A DNA stretch of 40,555 bases from an uncultured Coriobacteriaceae bacterium (GCA_900543875.1 UQSV01000006.1:1-40555); one strand, 5' to 3'. Shown: positions 16,063-24,057, numbered from the stretch's first letter. Made by a program: numbers and translations. The notes: generated by a model not told the origin, from the sequence alone.

Positions 16063-16131
16063 TAATGACTTCGGGCGTGGCAATGGGTTCGCTTCGCGTG
16101 GCGGATGCGCGAGCGTCGAAAGGAGATTCAA

Positions 16132-17714
16132 ATGGAACGTAAGTGTGGAACCCTGTTTAAGCGGGGGGGGTCGTAGCAGCGGCCATTCTCAGCATGGTTT
16201 GCGCCCTGTTCGCGAGCGCCACCCCGGCGCTGGCCGTTGAGGCGAGCATCACCAATACTCGCACTAATGTGACCTACACTGACCTTGCTACCGCGACCGC
16301 CGAGGCGCAGAGCGGCGACACCATTTTGCTCGGTGAGGGCAACTACACCCTGTACGGGGTGAGCTCCACGGGCCACACCGAGGGCAAGAACCTTACGTTT
16401 GTGGGCCAGGGCGCGGACAAGACCGCATGGAACATCGGTGCTCTTGTGCCCGACCCTGCGAACTACGGCACTGAGTACAACGGCGACTACTCCTTCGACG
16501 GTGCCGGTACCGTTACGTTCAAGAACATGACGATGCGTTCCGGCAGCGCCGACTATCTCGGCTTCATTCGCGCCAACAAGACCGTGCTCGACGGCTGCGT
16601 CGTTAACGGCAAGACGTTCTACTGGGGCTACGAGTCCGCCGAGTTCAAGAACACGACGTTCAACGCCCCCACTCACGACTACGCCATCTGGACGTACAGC
16701 TCGCCGGTCATGACGTTCGAAAGCTGCACCTTTAACGCCAGTGGCAAGGTTATCAACGTCTACACCGATTACAGCGCAGGCAAGAACGATATTGTCGTCA
16801 ACGTGAACAACTGCACGTTCAACTCGACCTCGGGCTGGTTCAACAAGCAGGCGCTCAATATCAACGATTCGAACATGGGGAACTATAAGTACGATATTTA
16901 CGTGACCGGAAGCAATAAAGTCACAGCCGAGCGCGACAACACCACCTGCTCGCAGCTCTTTGGCTTTGGTGGCAAGGCGGGCAACAACACCGGTCACACC
17001 GACGTCACCATCGACGGCGAGCTCGTTTGGTCCGGCGGCAAGATGCTCACGCACAGCTACACCGACGGCGAGAGCGAGGATAACTACGTCGACCAGAAGA
17101 ACTACGTCTGGGAGCAGAGGGGCGACGACTGGTACTGCACCGGCCACGCCAAGTGCGGCTACTGCGGCTGGGAGATCACTGAGACCGTAAAGGCCGAGGC
17201 CACGACTGAGACCAGCTGTACTGAGAAGGGCAAGGTCATCTACACCGCCACCTTCCAGCACAAGTGCTTCACGGCTCAGACCAGGTCCGACGACCTCGAC
17301 CCGCTCGGCCATGACTGGGGCGAGCCCGAGTACTCCTGGGCCAAGCAGGGCGACGACTGGTACTGCACCGCCAAGCGCGTCTGCAAGCGTGACGCCAGCC
17401 ACGTGGAGGAGGAGACCGTGAAGGCCTCCTACCAGGTGACCACTCCCGCCACGGTCCTGAAGGAGGGCGTGGGCACCTACACCGCCACCTTCGAGAACAC
17501 GGCCTTCGAGACCCAGACCAGGACCGAGCCCATCGCGAAGCTGTCCGTTGTTCCTGGCAAGCCGAGCGACTCCGGCAAGCCTGCGAGCGGCAAGGGCAAT
17601 ACCGCCCTGCCCCAGACCGGCGATAGTGCCAACGCGGCAATCTTCGCCGTCGCGCTTCTCGGCGTTGTTGCCGTAGCTGGCTCTGTGATTGCTCGCAAGC
17701 GTAGCGAGAGGTAG
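16132..17714 (+). CDS. LPXTG cell-wall-anchored surface protein, frameshifted at a G8 tract (probably phase-variable)
   Basis: ATG 16132 has a strong ribosome site (AAAGGAG, six bases upstream), but the frame stops after 14 codons at the TAG at 16174, just past eight Gs. One extra G (or two fewer) joins it to the open frame that runs to 17714. This restores a good signal peptide: MERKCGTLFKR, then GGVVAAAILSMVCALFA, then SATPALA before VEAS. The restored product is about 527 residues. After the signal comes a right-handed beta-helix-like region with many Asn turns (NGKTFYWGYESAEFKNTTF), then two repeats containing W-x-x-x-GDDWYCT with Cys pairs, a Gly/Ser/Lys/Pro spacer, LPQTGD, a membrane span and a KRSER tail. 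Sortase should anchor it. The internal ATG at 16194 lacks a ribosome site. A sequencing error in the G-run cannot be excluded. Confidence 0.85.
16163..16170 (+). repeat. homopolymeric G8 tract in the signal-peptide codons
   Basis: Eight consecutive Gs follow AAGC and precede TCGTAG. Slippage by one base would switch the downstream LPXTG frame between OFF (8 G) and ON (9 or 6 G). Confidence 0.85.
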
Positions 17715-17753
17715 GGAAGCCGCCGGGTTCTTTCCGGAAGATAGCGTTTGATG

Positions 17754-17781
17754 GGGCGGCCTTTTGGGGCCGCCCTTTTTT
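17754..17781 (+). terminator. intrinsic terminator after the LPXTG gene
   Basis: GGGCGGCC and GGCCGCCC are perfect arms around TTTTGG, followed by TTTTTT. Confidence 0.9.
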
Positions 17782-17889
17782 GACACGCGTGTCATCCGCG
17801 GCCTCGTTCTGTGTTGGCTTTCCGCGCGACGGCGCGAAATCTGCCCGCCCGCTACAATCGAGAGAGCTAATCACGACGGAGAGGTGCCT

Positions 17890-19461
17890 ATGCTTCGAGA
17901 AGATCTCATGACCTGGCACTGCGACAAGCACGCCCTCACGCTCGCGCGCCCGCGCATCATGGGCGTGCTCAACGTGACGCCCGACTCCTCCTCGGATGGC
18001 GGCGCTCACGACACCACCGAGGCCGCGATCGAGTGGGGCCTCAAGCTGCTCGATGACGGTGCCGACATCATCGATGTTGGTGGCGAGTCGACGCGCCCCG
18101 GCTTTCGCCCGGTCTCGCCCGACGAGGAGGCCCGCCGCGTCATTCCCGTGGTCCGCGCCCTCGTCGACGCCGGTGCCATCGTTTCGATCGATACGCGCCA
18201 CCCCGAGGTCGCCCGCCTTGCCGTAAAGCTTGGCGCCGCCATCGTCAACGACGTCACGGGCTTCACGAACCCCGAGATGGTGCGCGTTGCGGTCGAGAGC
18301 GACTGCGGCTGCATCGTCATGCACGCCGGCGAGGTCTCGGAGCGCGTGCCTCGTCGCTCGGTCACGCTCGACTCCTCCGCCGCGGCCCGCGCCGCCGCGG
18401 CCCATGCCGACAAGGACGCGGACGAGAAGAACGCTGCCGAGAAGAGCACCCCCACCGAGGACGAGCGCGCCGATGCCCGTGCTGCCGAGCGCCTCGACGA
18501 GGTCATGCGCCGCAGCGCCCGTGGCGTCACGAGCCCCACGGTGACGCTCGCCGGCGGCAACCGCCGCTTCACGCTGCCTGAGTCCGCCCCCATCATGCGC
18601 CGCGTCATGGGCTTTTTGGGCGACCAGGCCCGCGAGCTCATGCGTGCCGGCGTTGCCCGCGAGCGTATCTGCATTGACCCGGGCCCCGGCTTTGGCAAGC
18701 TCGCCGACGAGGACGTTGTGATCCAGCGTGCCAATGCCAAGATGGTCTCGATGGGCTATCCGGTGCTCTGCGCCGTCTCGCGCAAGCGCTTCGTGGGCGC
18801 GGTCTCCGGCGTCACAGACGCCACCTCGCGCGATGCCGCCACCGCCGGCGTCTGCATCGCCGCCGTCGAGGCCGGCGCCCGCATCCTGCGCGTCCATGAC
18901 GTGGCCGGCGTCTCCCAGGCGCTCAACTCCTACTGGTCCGTTGCCCACCCCGACCCGCGTCGTGCCTTCGTGGCCCTTGGCTCCAACGTGGGCGACCGCC
19001 TTGACTACCTGTGCCGCGCCACCGCGCTCATCAACGCCATCCCGCTCACGTGCGTCACGGGCGTGAGCCGCGCCTACGAGACCGACCCCGCCTACGGCAT
19101 CGCGATGCCGGTCGCCAACGCGGTGGCAGAGATTCGCACCGAGCTCGCTCCGCTTGTCCTCATCGACGAGCTGCTCGAAATCGAGAAGAAGCTGGGCCGC
19201 ACGCGCCCTGCCGGCCAGGAGGGGCACGGTCCCCGCACGATCGACCTTGACCTTCTGTGGGTCGAGGGCGAGACGCACGCTGGCCGCAAGCTAGTGCTTC
19301 CGCACCCGCGTCTGGGCGAGCGCGACTTCGTGATCGTGCCCATGGAGGACCTCATGCACGACCCGGTGCGCTTCCTCGCGCATGCGGGCGTGAGCGTTCT
19401 GCCGCGCGAGCAGCGCGTGGGTCTTGTCCGCGCCGACCTGGGGGAGCTGGCATGGGAGTAA
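17890..19461 (+). CDS. bifunctional dihydropteroate synthase-HPPK fusion
   Basis: A 523-residue fusion of two consecutive folate enzymes, FolP followed by FolK. The DHPS half has GVLNVTPDSSSDGG (25-38), GESTRPG (65-71), SIDTR, NDVTG, IDPGPGFGK (262-270) and SRKRF. HPPK starts near 359 with VALGSNVGDR and has GPRTIDLDLL (447-456). Oddities: the usual Phe of NVTPDSF is Ser, the MHMQG motif reads VMHAG, and about 70-80 Ala/Glu/Asp/Arg-rich residues (roughly 150-235) are inserted there. ATG 17890 is preceded by GGAGAGGTGCCT. Known eukaryotic fusions have the order HPPK-DHPS; here it is reversed. No folB is seen. It overlaps the next gene by 10 bases, which suggests coupling. Confidence 0.93.
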   Translation: MLREDLMTWHCDKHALTLARPRIMGVLNVTPDSSSDGGAHDTTEAAIEWGLKLLDDGADIIDVGGESTRPGFRPVSPDEEARRVIPVVRALVDAGAIVSIDTRHPEVARLAVKLGAAIVNDVTGFTNPEMVRVAVESDCGCIVMHAGEVSERVPRRSVTLDSSAAARAAAAHADKDADEKNAAEKSTPTEDERADARAAERLDEVMRRSARGVTSPTVTLAGGNRRFTLPESAPIMRRVMGFLGDQARELMRAGVARERICIDPGPGFGKLADEDVVIQRANAKMVSMGYPVLCAVSRKRFVGAVSGVTDATSRDAATAGVCIAAVEAGARILRVHDVAGVSQALNSYWSVAHPDPRRAFVALGSNVGDRLDYLCRATALINAIPLTCVTGVSRAYETDPAYGIAMPVANAVAEIRTELAPLVLIDELLEIEKKLGRTRPAGQEGHGPRTIDLDLLWVEGETHAGRKLVLPHPRLGERDFVIVPMEDLMHDPVRFLAHAGVSVLPREQRVGLVRADLGELAWE

Positions 19462-20078
19462 CCGAGGACCTTGTCGAGCGCGGACGTGCCGGCGAGGCAT
19501 CTGGCGCCTGCCTGTGTGAGGCCGCCGATGGCGCGCTGCGGCTAGCGGTGCTGCTGCGTCCTGGCGTGCCCATGGGGCACCTCATGGGCCTGCGCCCCGT
19601 CTGCGCGCTGGGTGCCCTCGATGCCCTTCGCGAGAAGAGCCCGGCGGCCACGCTCGCGTGGCCGGGCGACGTCGTGCTCGCGGACGGGGACGGCCATGCC
19701 ACGAGCGAGCTCTGCCGCCTGAACGTTCACGCCGGCACCGGCGAAGCGGGGATGTTTGCCGTCTGCGAGGCAACGTGTGCGGGCCTCCTGTCCGAGAAGG
19801 ACGCCGAGTCTCTTGCCCGCGCAATCTGCGCGCGCGTCGATGCCTGGGCGGCGGACGTCAGGGCTGGCCGCGGCGCCGCTGGGCCGCTCGCACCCATCCT
19901 CTCCGAGTTCTTTGACGATCTGGCCCTGATGGGGCACGAGGCGAGCGTCGTCTATCCCAACGGTCGCGTTGCCGCCGCGGGCACCCTCACGGCGGTCGAC
20001 GTTTGGGGCCGCGCCACCGTGCGCCTGGCCGATGGCCGCGAGCTCGTCATCTCGCCCGAGCAGGCAAGCCTTCGCTAA
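19452..20078 (+). CDS. biotin-protein-ligase-like protein lacking key motifs
   Basis: A 208-residue protein that looks like a shortened biotin ligase catalytic region: LRLAVLLRPGVPMGHLMGL matches the ligase strand GLYxSxxLRP and LAWPGDVVLADG matches LKWPNDxxxxG. The C-terminal VYPNGRVAAAGTLTAVDVWGRATVRLADGRELVISPEQASLR resembles the small SH3-like BirA domain. The N-terminal GRGRxGRxW loop, which binds biotinyl-AMP, is absent, and the K-x-x-GIL lysine is not recognisable. It may be inactive as a ligase or a divergent relative. Its ATG lies inside the end of the DHPS-HPPK gene (10-base overlap). coaX, a common birA neighbour, is next but convergent. The family assignment is my reading, not a search result. 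Confidence 0.6.
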   Translation: MGVTEDLVERGRAGEASGACLCEAADGALRLAVLLRPGVPMGHLMGLRPVCALGALDALREKSPAATLAWPGDVVLADGDGHATSELCRLNVHAGTGEAGMFAVCEATCAGLLSEKDAESLARAICARVDAWAADVRAGRGAAGPLAPILSEFFDDLALMGHEASVVYPNGRVAAAGTLTAVDVWGRATVRLADGRELVISPEQASLR

Positions 20079-20126
20079 ATGAGACGGAGGGACAGCCCTC
20101 CTGCCTCATCTTCAAGGTCGACGAGA

Positions 20127-20160
20127 AGGGCGGCAGGGATTCGAACGTCCCTGCCGCCCT
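20127..20160. terminator. perfect 13-bp hairpin between convergent genes
   Basis: AGGGCGGCAGGGA (20127-20139) pairs perfectly with TCCCTGCCGCCCT (20148-20160) around TTCGAACG. No T-run follows on either side, but the position between a plus-strand stop and coaX suits a bidirectional terminator. A smaller GGAGGG/CCCTCC hairpin lies at 20086-20101. Confidence 0.6.
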
Positions 20161-20200
20161 CATCATTACGATGTGCGCCGCCCAGGCGGCGCGTCGGCTG

Positions 20201-20986
20201 CTACCTTGCCTGCTGCCAGATGCGCCAGATGCCGCGCAGGGTAAGGTCCACGTCGACGGCGTCAAAGACGTCGGTCGCCTGGCCCACCACGCCGCCAAGG
20301 CCGCCCGTCGCGATGACGGGGCAGTCGATCTTCTCGGCGTCCTGCTCGCGGGCAAGCTGGGCCTTGATGCGGGCAACAAGGCCCTCGGCCTGCGCCGCCG
20401 CGCCCAGCACCAAGCCGGACTGCAGGGCGTGCTCGGTGGTGTCGCCAATGGGCGCGGGCGGCACCTCGATGGGGATGCTCGAAAGCTTTGCGGCCTTCTC
20501 GAACAGGGCAGCTGCAGAGAGCATGAGGCCCGGGGCAATGCAGCCGCCGCGGTAGGATCCGCTCGCGTCGACCACGTCGATGTTTGTGGCCGTGCCAAAG
20601 TCGACCACGATGGCGGGCGCGCCATAGGTGGCGTGTGCCTCGACGGCGTTGGCGATGCGGTCGGCACCCACCTGCTCGGGGTAGGGCATGTCGATGCGCA
20701 TGGCGCTCGCCGCCGCCGCGTTCACGACGAAGGGCTCGGAGCCCGTGGCGTCGATGAGCGCGCGGCGCCACATGGCGGTGAGCTGGGGTACCACGCTGGC
20801 AACGGCCACGCCCTCGGCATTCTCGAGCGCAACGTCCTCAAGGGCGAGGAAGGAACGCAGTTGGGCGTGCAGCTCGTCTGCCGTATCGAGGCGGTCGGTC
20901 TTGAGCCGCCAGTGACGCTGCACGGCGCCGTTTTCGAACAGGCCAACCGTTGTCTGGCTGTTGCCAACGTCAATCGCAAGGAACAT
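20201..20986 (-). CDS. coaX: type III pantothenate kinase
   Basis: A 261-residue CoaX that phosphorylates pantothenate, the first step of CoA synthesis. ASKHA-fold motifs are visible: the N-terminal phosphate loop FLAIDVGNSQTTVG (2-15), the pantothenate-binding GADRIAN, DFGTATNID, the GGCIAPG loop and ATGGLGG near the end. Type III kinases resist feedback by CoA and need a monovalent cation (family knowledge). The start is the ATG at 20986; the long open frame upstream on this strand is antisense to rpmE and not coding. The ribosome site (TTGGGAGTC) is modest. It is a single minus-strand gene, divergent from rpmE. Confidence 0.94.
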   Translation of the reverse strand: MFLAIDVGNSQTTVGLFENGAVQRHWRLKTDRLDTADELHAQLRSFLALEDVALENAEGVAVASVVPQLTAMWRRALIDATGSEPFVVNAAAASAMRIDMPYPEQVGADRIANAVEAHATYGAPAIVVDFGTATNIDVVDASGSYRGGCIAPGLMLSAAALFEKAAKLSSIPIEVPPAPIGDTTEHALQSGLVLGAAAQAEGLVARIKAQLAREQDAEKIDCPVIATGGLGGVVGQATDVFDAVDVDLTLRGIWRIWQQAR

Positions 20987-21052
20987 GGCGACTCCCAAGG
21001 TGATGAAGGCGTGGAGCCTGGCGCGCGTGAGCGGCGGCTTCGCGACTTTTTC

Positions 21053-21081
21053 GTGACACGGAACTGGTGCCATGCTACCAT
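21053..21081 (+). promoter_or_regulatory. rpmE promoter
   Basis: GTGACA (-35, 21053-21058) is followed by a 17-bp spacer and TACCAT (-10, 21076-21081), preceded by TGC as an extended -10. Transcription would start near 21088, leaving a leader of about 100 nt. Confidence 0.65.
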
Positions 21082-21087
21082 TCAAAG

Positions 21088-21190
21088 GCTTGTACGCTCT
21101 GGTCGGAAACCAGAGCATCCCGCGTGCACGCACGCGGGAGCATCCAGAGCCTGGTCGGAACCAGGCGCGAAGCAAGAAGGAGTCCTGCTC
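21088..21190 (+). promoter_or_regulatory. structured L31 leader RNA (candidate ribosomal-protein autoregulation)
   Basis: Three perfect hairpins stand in a row between promoter and rpmE: GCTCTGGT/ACCAGAGC (21096-21116), CCCGCGTGC/GCACGCGGG (21119-21138) and GCCTGGT/ACCAGGC (21149-21166). The first and third share a CUGGU-CGGAA-ACCAG-like top, so the same loop is present twice. The ribosome site AAGGAG follows after 10 bases. Leaders upstream of L31 genes, including one class reported from Coriobacteria, have been described as candidate L31-binding elements. I assign it to that type by position and structure, not by covariance search. Confidence 0.65.
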
Positions 21191-21619
21191 ATGAAGAATG
21201 GTATCCACCCCGACTACGTCGAGTGCACCGTCCGCTGCAGCTGCGGCAACACCTGGGTCACCCGCTCGACCGTCCCCTCTCTGACGGTTGACCTGTGCGA
21301 CAAGTGCCACCCGTTCTACACCGGCCAGCAGAAGCTCGTCGACACCGGTGGACGCGTCCAGCGCTTCGCCGACAAGTTCGGTGGCGCCGCTGCCGCCCAG
21401 CTCGAGAAGGCCGCTGCTGCCAAGGCCGCCCGCGAGGCCAAGGCCGCCGAGGCCGCCGCTGCCAAGAAGGCCGAGCGCGAGGCCAAGGCCGCCGAGAAGG
21501 CCAAGCGTGCCGCCGAGTACGAGAAGAAGGCCGCTGCCGAGGCTGCCAAGGCTGCCGCTGAGGCTCCTGCCGAGGAGGCCACCGAGGCTCCCGCCGAGAC
21601 CGAGGCCGCTGCCGAGTAG
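21191..21619 (+). CDS. rpmE: 50S ribosomal protein L31 with long charged C-terminal tail
   Basis: Residues 1-66 are a normal zinc-binding L31: MKNGIHPDYVECTVRCSCGN, then CDKCHPFYTGQQK, with C16, C18, C36 and C39 as the C+ type zinc ligands. About 75 further residues of Ala/Lys/Glu/Arg repeats (AAKAAREAKAAEAAA type) end in an acidic Pro/Ala/Glu tail, doubling the usual 66-90 residues. This resembles the low-complexity tails of some actinobacterial ribosomal proteins and may form a charged helix on the subunit surface (inference). AAGGAG lies eight bases before the ATG. The gene is monocistronic, with its own promoter, leader and terminator. Confidence 0.96.
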   Translation: MKNGIHPDYVECTVRCSCGNTWVTRSTVPSLTVDLCDKCHPFYTGQQKLVDTGGRVQRFADKFGGAAAAQLEKAAAAKAAREAKAAEAAAAKKAEREAKAAEKAKRAAEYEKKAAAEAAKAAAEAPAEEATEAPAETEAAAE

Positions 21620-21644
21620 CATTCGCTCTCATAGGCAAGAACGA

Positions 21645-21679
21645 GGGCCCGCGTTGCACCTGCAGCGCGGGCCCTTTTT
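21645..21679 (+). terminator. intrinsic terminator after rpmE
   Basis: GGGCCCGCGTTGC (21645-21657) pairs with GCAGCGCGGGCCC (21662-21674), with one T-G pair, followed by TTTTT. Confidence 0.9.
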
Positions 21680-21685
21680 CTGTTC

Positions 21686-21714
21686 GGGGCGGCCATCCCG
21701 CTGGCGGCCGCCCC
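21686..21714 (-). terminator. hairpin downstream of the trigger-factor-like gene
   Basis: GGGGCGGCC (21686-21694) and GGCCGCCCC (21706-21714) are perfect arms. No T-run follows on the minus strand, so its strength is uncertain. Confidence 0.4.
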
Positions 21715-21730
21715 ATGTCGTCCGTGTTGG

Positions 21731-22576
21731 TTAGACAAGCTCGAGGTGCGGGTGGCCGCTCGCCTGGTCGTCGTCCCCGCCCGCGCCCTCGCCCTTCTCG
21801 CCCACCGCCATCGTGTCGAGCTGGGCGCGCATCTGGGCCACGCGCTGTGCCGCCTGCTCGGCCGTCTCGTGCTCCATCGTGTACTTGGCGTCGCGCGCCA
21901 CGGCGGCAACGGCCTTGCGACGGCGGCAGAAGGCCATCATCTCGTCGAAGTCGTGGTGTTCCTTGGCGTCCTCGATCATGGACTGGGCGTCCTTGGGCGA
22001 GACGCCCAGCAGCTCGGGCACCTCGGTCTCGTCAACGAAGATGGCGTACTCGTCGACGATGGCGTCGAGCGCGGCGTCCTGGGCGGCAAGGCCCTCCGCC
22101 TCGTGCGTCATGGCGTGCTCGAACTCGTCGGGGGTCATGCCCATGGACGCGATGGCCTGCTCGGGGGAGAGGCCGGCGTCGTGCGCCTGCATGGCAATGC
22201 CCTGGTAGAGGGTGTCGAGCGAGCGCTGCACGGCCTCGGCCGGAATGCTCTGCTCAAGGCGCTCAGCGAGCTTCTCGGCGCACAGGCCGGTCTTGGTCGA
22301 CTCGACGTACTGGTCGTTGATGGCCTCGAGCTCCTCGCGCACCGCCTGCCTGAGCTCGTCAAAGTTGGAGATGCCCGTGATGTTCTCGGCAATCCAGGCG
22401 TCGCTGGGGACGTCAGCGCTATTCCAGCCGTGCTGGGCGATGAGCGAGCCCATGGCGATGCCCACCTCGTCGTCGGAGAGGTGCGGAATCGTGAGCGTGA
22501 CCTCGACGGGGTCGTACGAGCTCAGCGTGTAGACGTAGTGGCCGTTGACGAAGAGCGGCTCGGGCTTGTTGGGCAT
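21731..22576 (-). CDS. trigger-factor C-terminal-domain protein
   Basis: A 281-residue cytosolic protein that appears to consist mainly of the helical C-terminal (chaperone) domain of trigger factor. DAWIAENITGISNFDELRQAVREEL (59-83) corresponds to the start of that domain, and ILVDEYAIFVDETEVPELL-like sequence (about 172-190) to its end. The ribosome-docking motif (GFRxGxxP) and FKBP prolyl-isomerase domain of true trigger factor are missing. The first 55 residues are unassigned and the last 25 are Gly/Asp-rich. AGGAGG sits four bases before the ATG at 22576. It may be a substrate-holding chaperone that does not dock at the exit tunnel (inference). Its neighbours concern translation: rpmE is convergent and prfA divergent. 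Confidence 0.65.
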   Translation of the reverse strand: MPNKPEPLFVNGHYVYTLSSYDPVEVTLTIPHLSDDEVGIAMGSLIAQHGWNSADVPSDAWIAENITGISNFDELRQAVREELEAINDQYVESTKTGLCAEKLAERLEQSIPAEAVQRSLDTLYQGIAMQAHDAGLSPEQAIASMGMTPDEFEHAMTHEAEGLAAQDAALDAIVDEYAIFVDETEVPELLGVSPKDAQSMIEDAKEHHDFDEMMAFCRRRKAVAAVARDAKYTMEHETAEQAAQRVAQMRAQLDTMAVGEKGEGAGGDDDQASGHPHLELV

Positions 22577-22989
22577 GTGTCCTCCTGTGGGCGCGGTTTC
22601 GTGCGTCTCAATCGTAGTTGGTAGGTTACCCATTTGATGCGGTTGAGAGCTCGGTGGGCCGGCCTGACTCGCTGATGGCCTGTCGGCCGCCAGGCGCTGT
22701 GGCACGCTCTTGACTTGCCCTCGTGCCCCACGGCACGTCTGCCGCCCACCCGAACGCTCTCGCTCGTGTCGCTCTCGCGAAGGCGAGGGGTGCGAGTGGC
22801 CGCCCCAACCATCTCGGGGTATGATACGAGCAATTGTGCGAAAGGGGATTCGTGTACCTGAGGTGTGACAAGCTCTAGCTACCTTGCCCAAGACGGCGCT
22901 GGCCTTGTGCCCGCCGCCCCTCAATCGTGTCGAATCGCCCTTTGGCCGGCGTGGCGCCCTGCCCCGGCCAGCTATCCCAAGGAGTTCCC
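22577..22989. other. 413-bp intergenic region upstream of prfA
   Basis: No conserved gene is seen. TATGAT (22820-22825) is a plausible -10 box for prfA, with no clear -35. Downstream a possible leader peptide, GTG TAC CTG AGG TGT GAC AAG CTC TAG (22852-22878), follows AAAGGGGA. The rest holds several GC-rich inverted stretches without an obvious role. Confidence 0.5.
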
Positions 22990-24057
22990 ATGCGTGACAA
23001 GCTCGAGAAGCTCATTGCCGTCTACGAGGAGCTTGAGAAGAAGCTCTCCGACCCGGCCGTCCTCGCCGACCAGAAGGAGTACGCGCGCCTTGCCAAGGAG
23101 CACGCCTCCCAGACCGACCTCGTGACCGCCGCCCGCCAGTACCTCGGTGCCCTCGACGACATCGAGGCGGCCAAGGAGATGCTGCACGAAGCCACCGACG
23201 CCGATGAGAAGGCCATGCTGCAGGAGGACATCGCCGCCAACGAGGAGAAGCTCCCCCAGCTCGAGGAAGACATCAAGTTCATGCTCATCCCTGGCGATCC
23301 CAACGACGAGAAGGACACCATCGTCGAGATCCGCGCCGGCGTGGGTGGCGACGAGGCCGGCATCTTCGCGGGCGACCTGTTCAAGATGTACGAGCGCTTC
23401 ATTGCCCAGAAGGGCTGGAAGTCCGAGGTCCTGTCCTCGAGCCCGTCCGACGCCGGCGGCTTCAAGACCATCGAGTTCAAGGTCACGGGCGACAAGGTCT
23501 ACTCGGTCATGAAGTACGAGAGCGGCGTCCACCGCGTCCAGCGCATTCCCAAGACCGAGAGCCAGGGCCGCATCCAGACCTCCACGGCCACCGTCGCCGT
23601 GCTGCCCGAGGCCGACGAGATCGACATCCAGATCGACCCCACCGAGCTGCGCATCGACACCTACTGCGCCTCTGGCCCTGGTGGCCAGTGCGTCAACACG
23701 ACCTACTCGGCCGTGCGCATCACGCACCTGCCCACCAACACGGTCGTGCAGTCGCAGGACCAGCGCTCCCAGATTCAGAACCGCGAGGTCTGCATGCAGA
23801 TGCTGCGCGCCCGCCTCTACGAGGCCGAGCTCGAGCGTCAGCAGGCCGAGCTGGGTGCCGAGCGCCAGAGCCAGATCGGACACGGCAACCGTTCCGAGAA
23901 GATTCGCACCTACAACCAGCCGCAGGACCGCGTGACCGACCACCGCATCGGCTTCAACAGCACCTACAACGCGGTGCTGCTCGGCGACGGCCTCTCTAAC
24001 GTCATCGAGGCCCTCGCCGCGGCCGACCGTGCTGAGAAGCTCGCCCAGCAGGTGTAG
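22990..24057 (+). CDS. prfA: peptide chain release factor 1
   Basis: RF1, 355 residues, reads UAA and UAG and triggers peptide release. An N-terminal coiled helical domain (1-100) is followed by AGVGGDEAGIFAGDLF, the codon-recognition P-x-T motif in RVQRIPKTESQGR, and the peptidyl-transferase loop GPGGQCVNTT (about 229-238). The canonical form is GAGGQHVN; Pro for Ala and Cys for His are visible here, while the methylated Gln of GGQ is kept. The end has SDxI-like RTYNQPQDRVTDHRIG. I choose ATG 22990, preceded by AAGGAGTTCCC. The next gene encodes the methyltransferase that modifies this Gln, a conserved pairing. Confidence 0.97.
   Translation: MRDKLEKLIAVYEELEKKLSDPAVLADQKEYARLAKEHASQTDLVTAARQYLGALDDIEAAKEMLHEATDADEKAMLQEDIAANEEKLPQLEEDIKFMLIPGDPNDEKDTIVEIRAGVGGDEAGIFAGDLFKMYERFIAQKGWKSEVLSSSPSDAGGFKTIEFKVTGDKVYSVMKYESGVHRVQRIPKTESQGRIQTSTATVAVLPEADEIDIQIDPTELRIDTYCASGPGGQCVNTTYSAVRITHLPTNTVVQSQDQRSQIQNREVCMQMLRARLYEAELERQQAELGAERQSQIGHGNRSEKIRTYNQPQDRVTDHRIGFNSTYNAVLLGDGLSNVIEALAAADRAEKLAQQV

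Noticed and set aside
16194..17714. LPXTG frame as an intact gene starting at ATG 16194
   Set aside because: No ribosome site precedes this ATG and it would lose the positive part of the signal peptide. The strong site lies at 16132, out of frame by the G-run.
20127..20160. GGATTCGAAC-like loop resembling a tRNA T-arm, as in an integration site
   Set aside because: The T-stem does not pair in tRNA register; the whole is a symmetric 13-bp hairpin between convergent genes, better read as a terminator.
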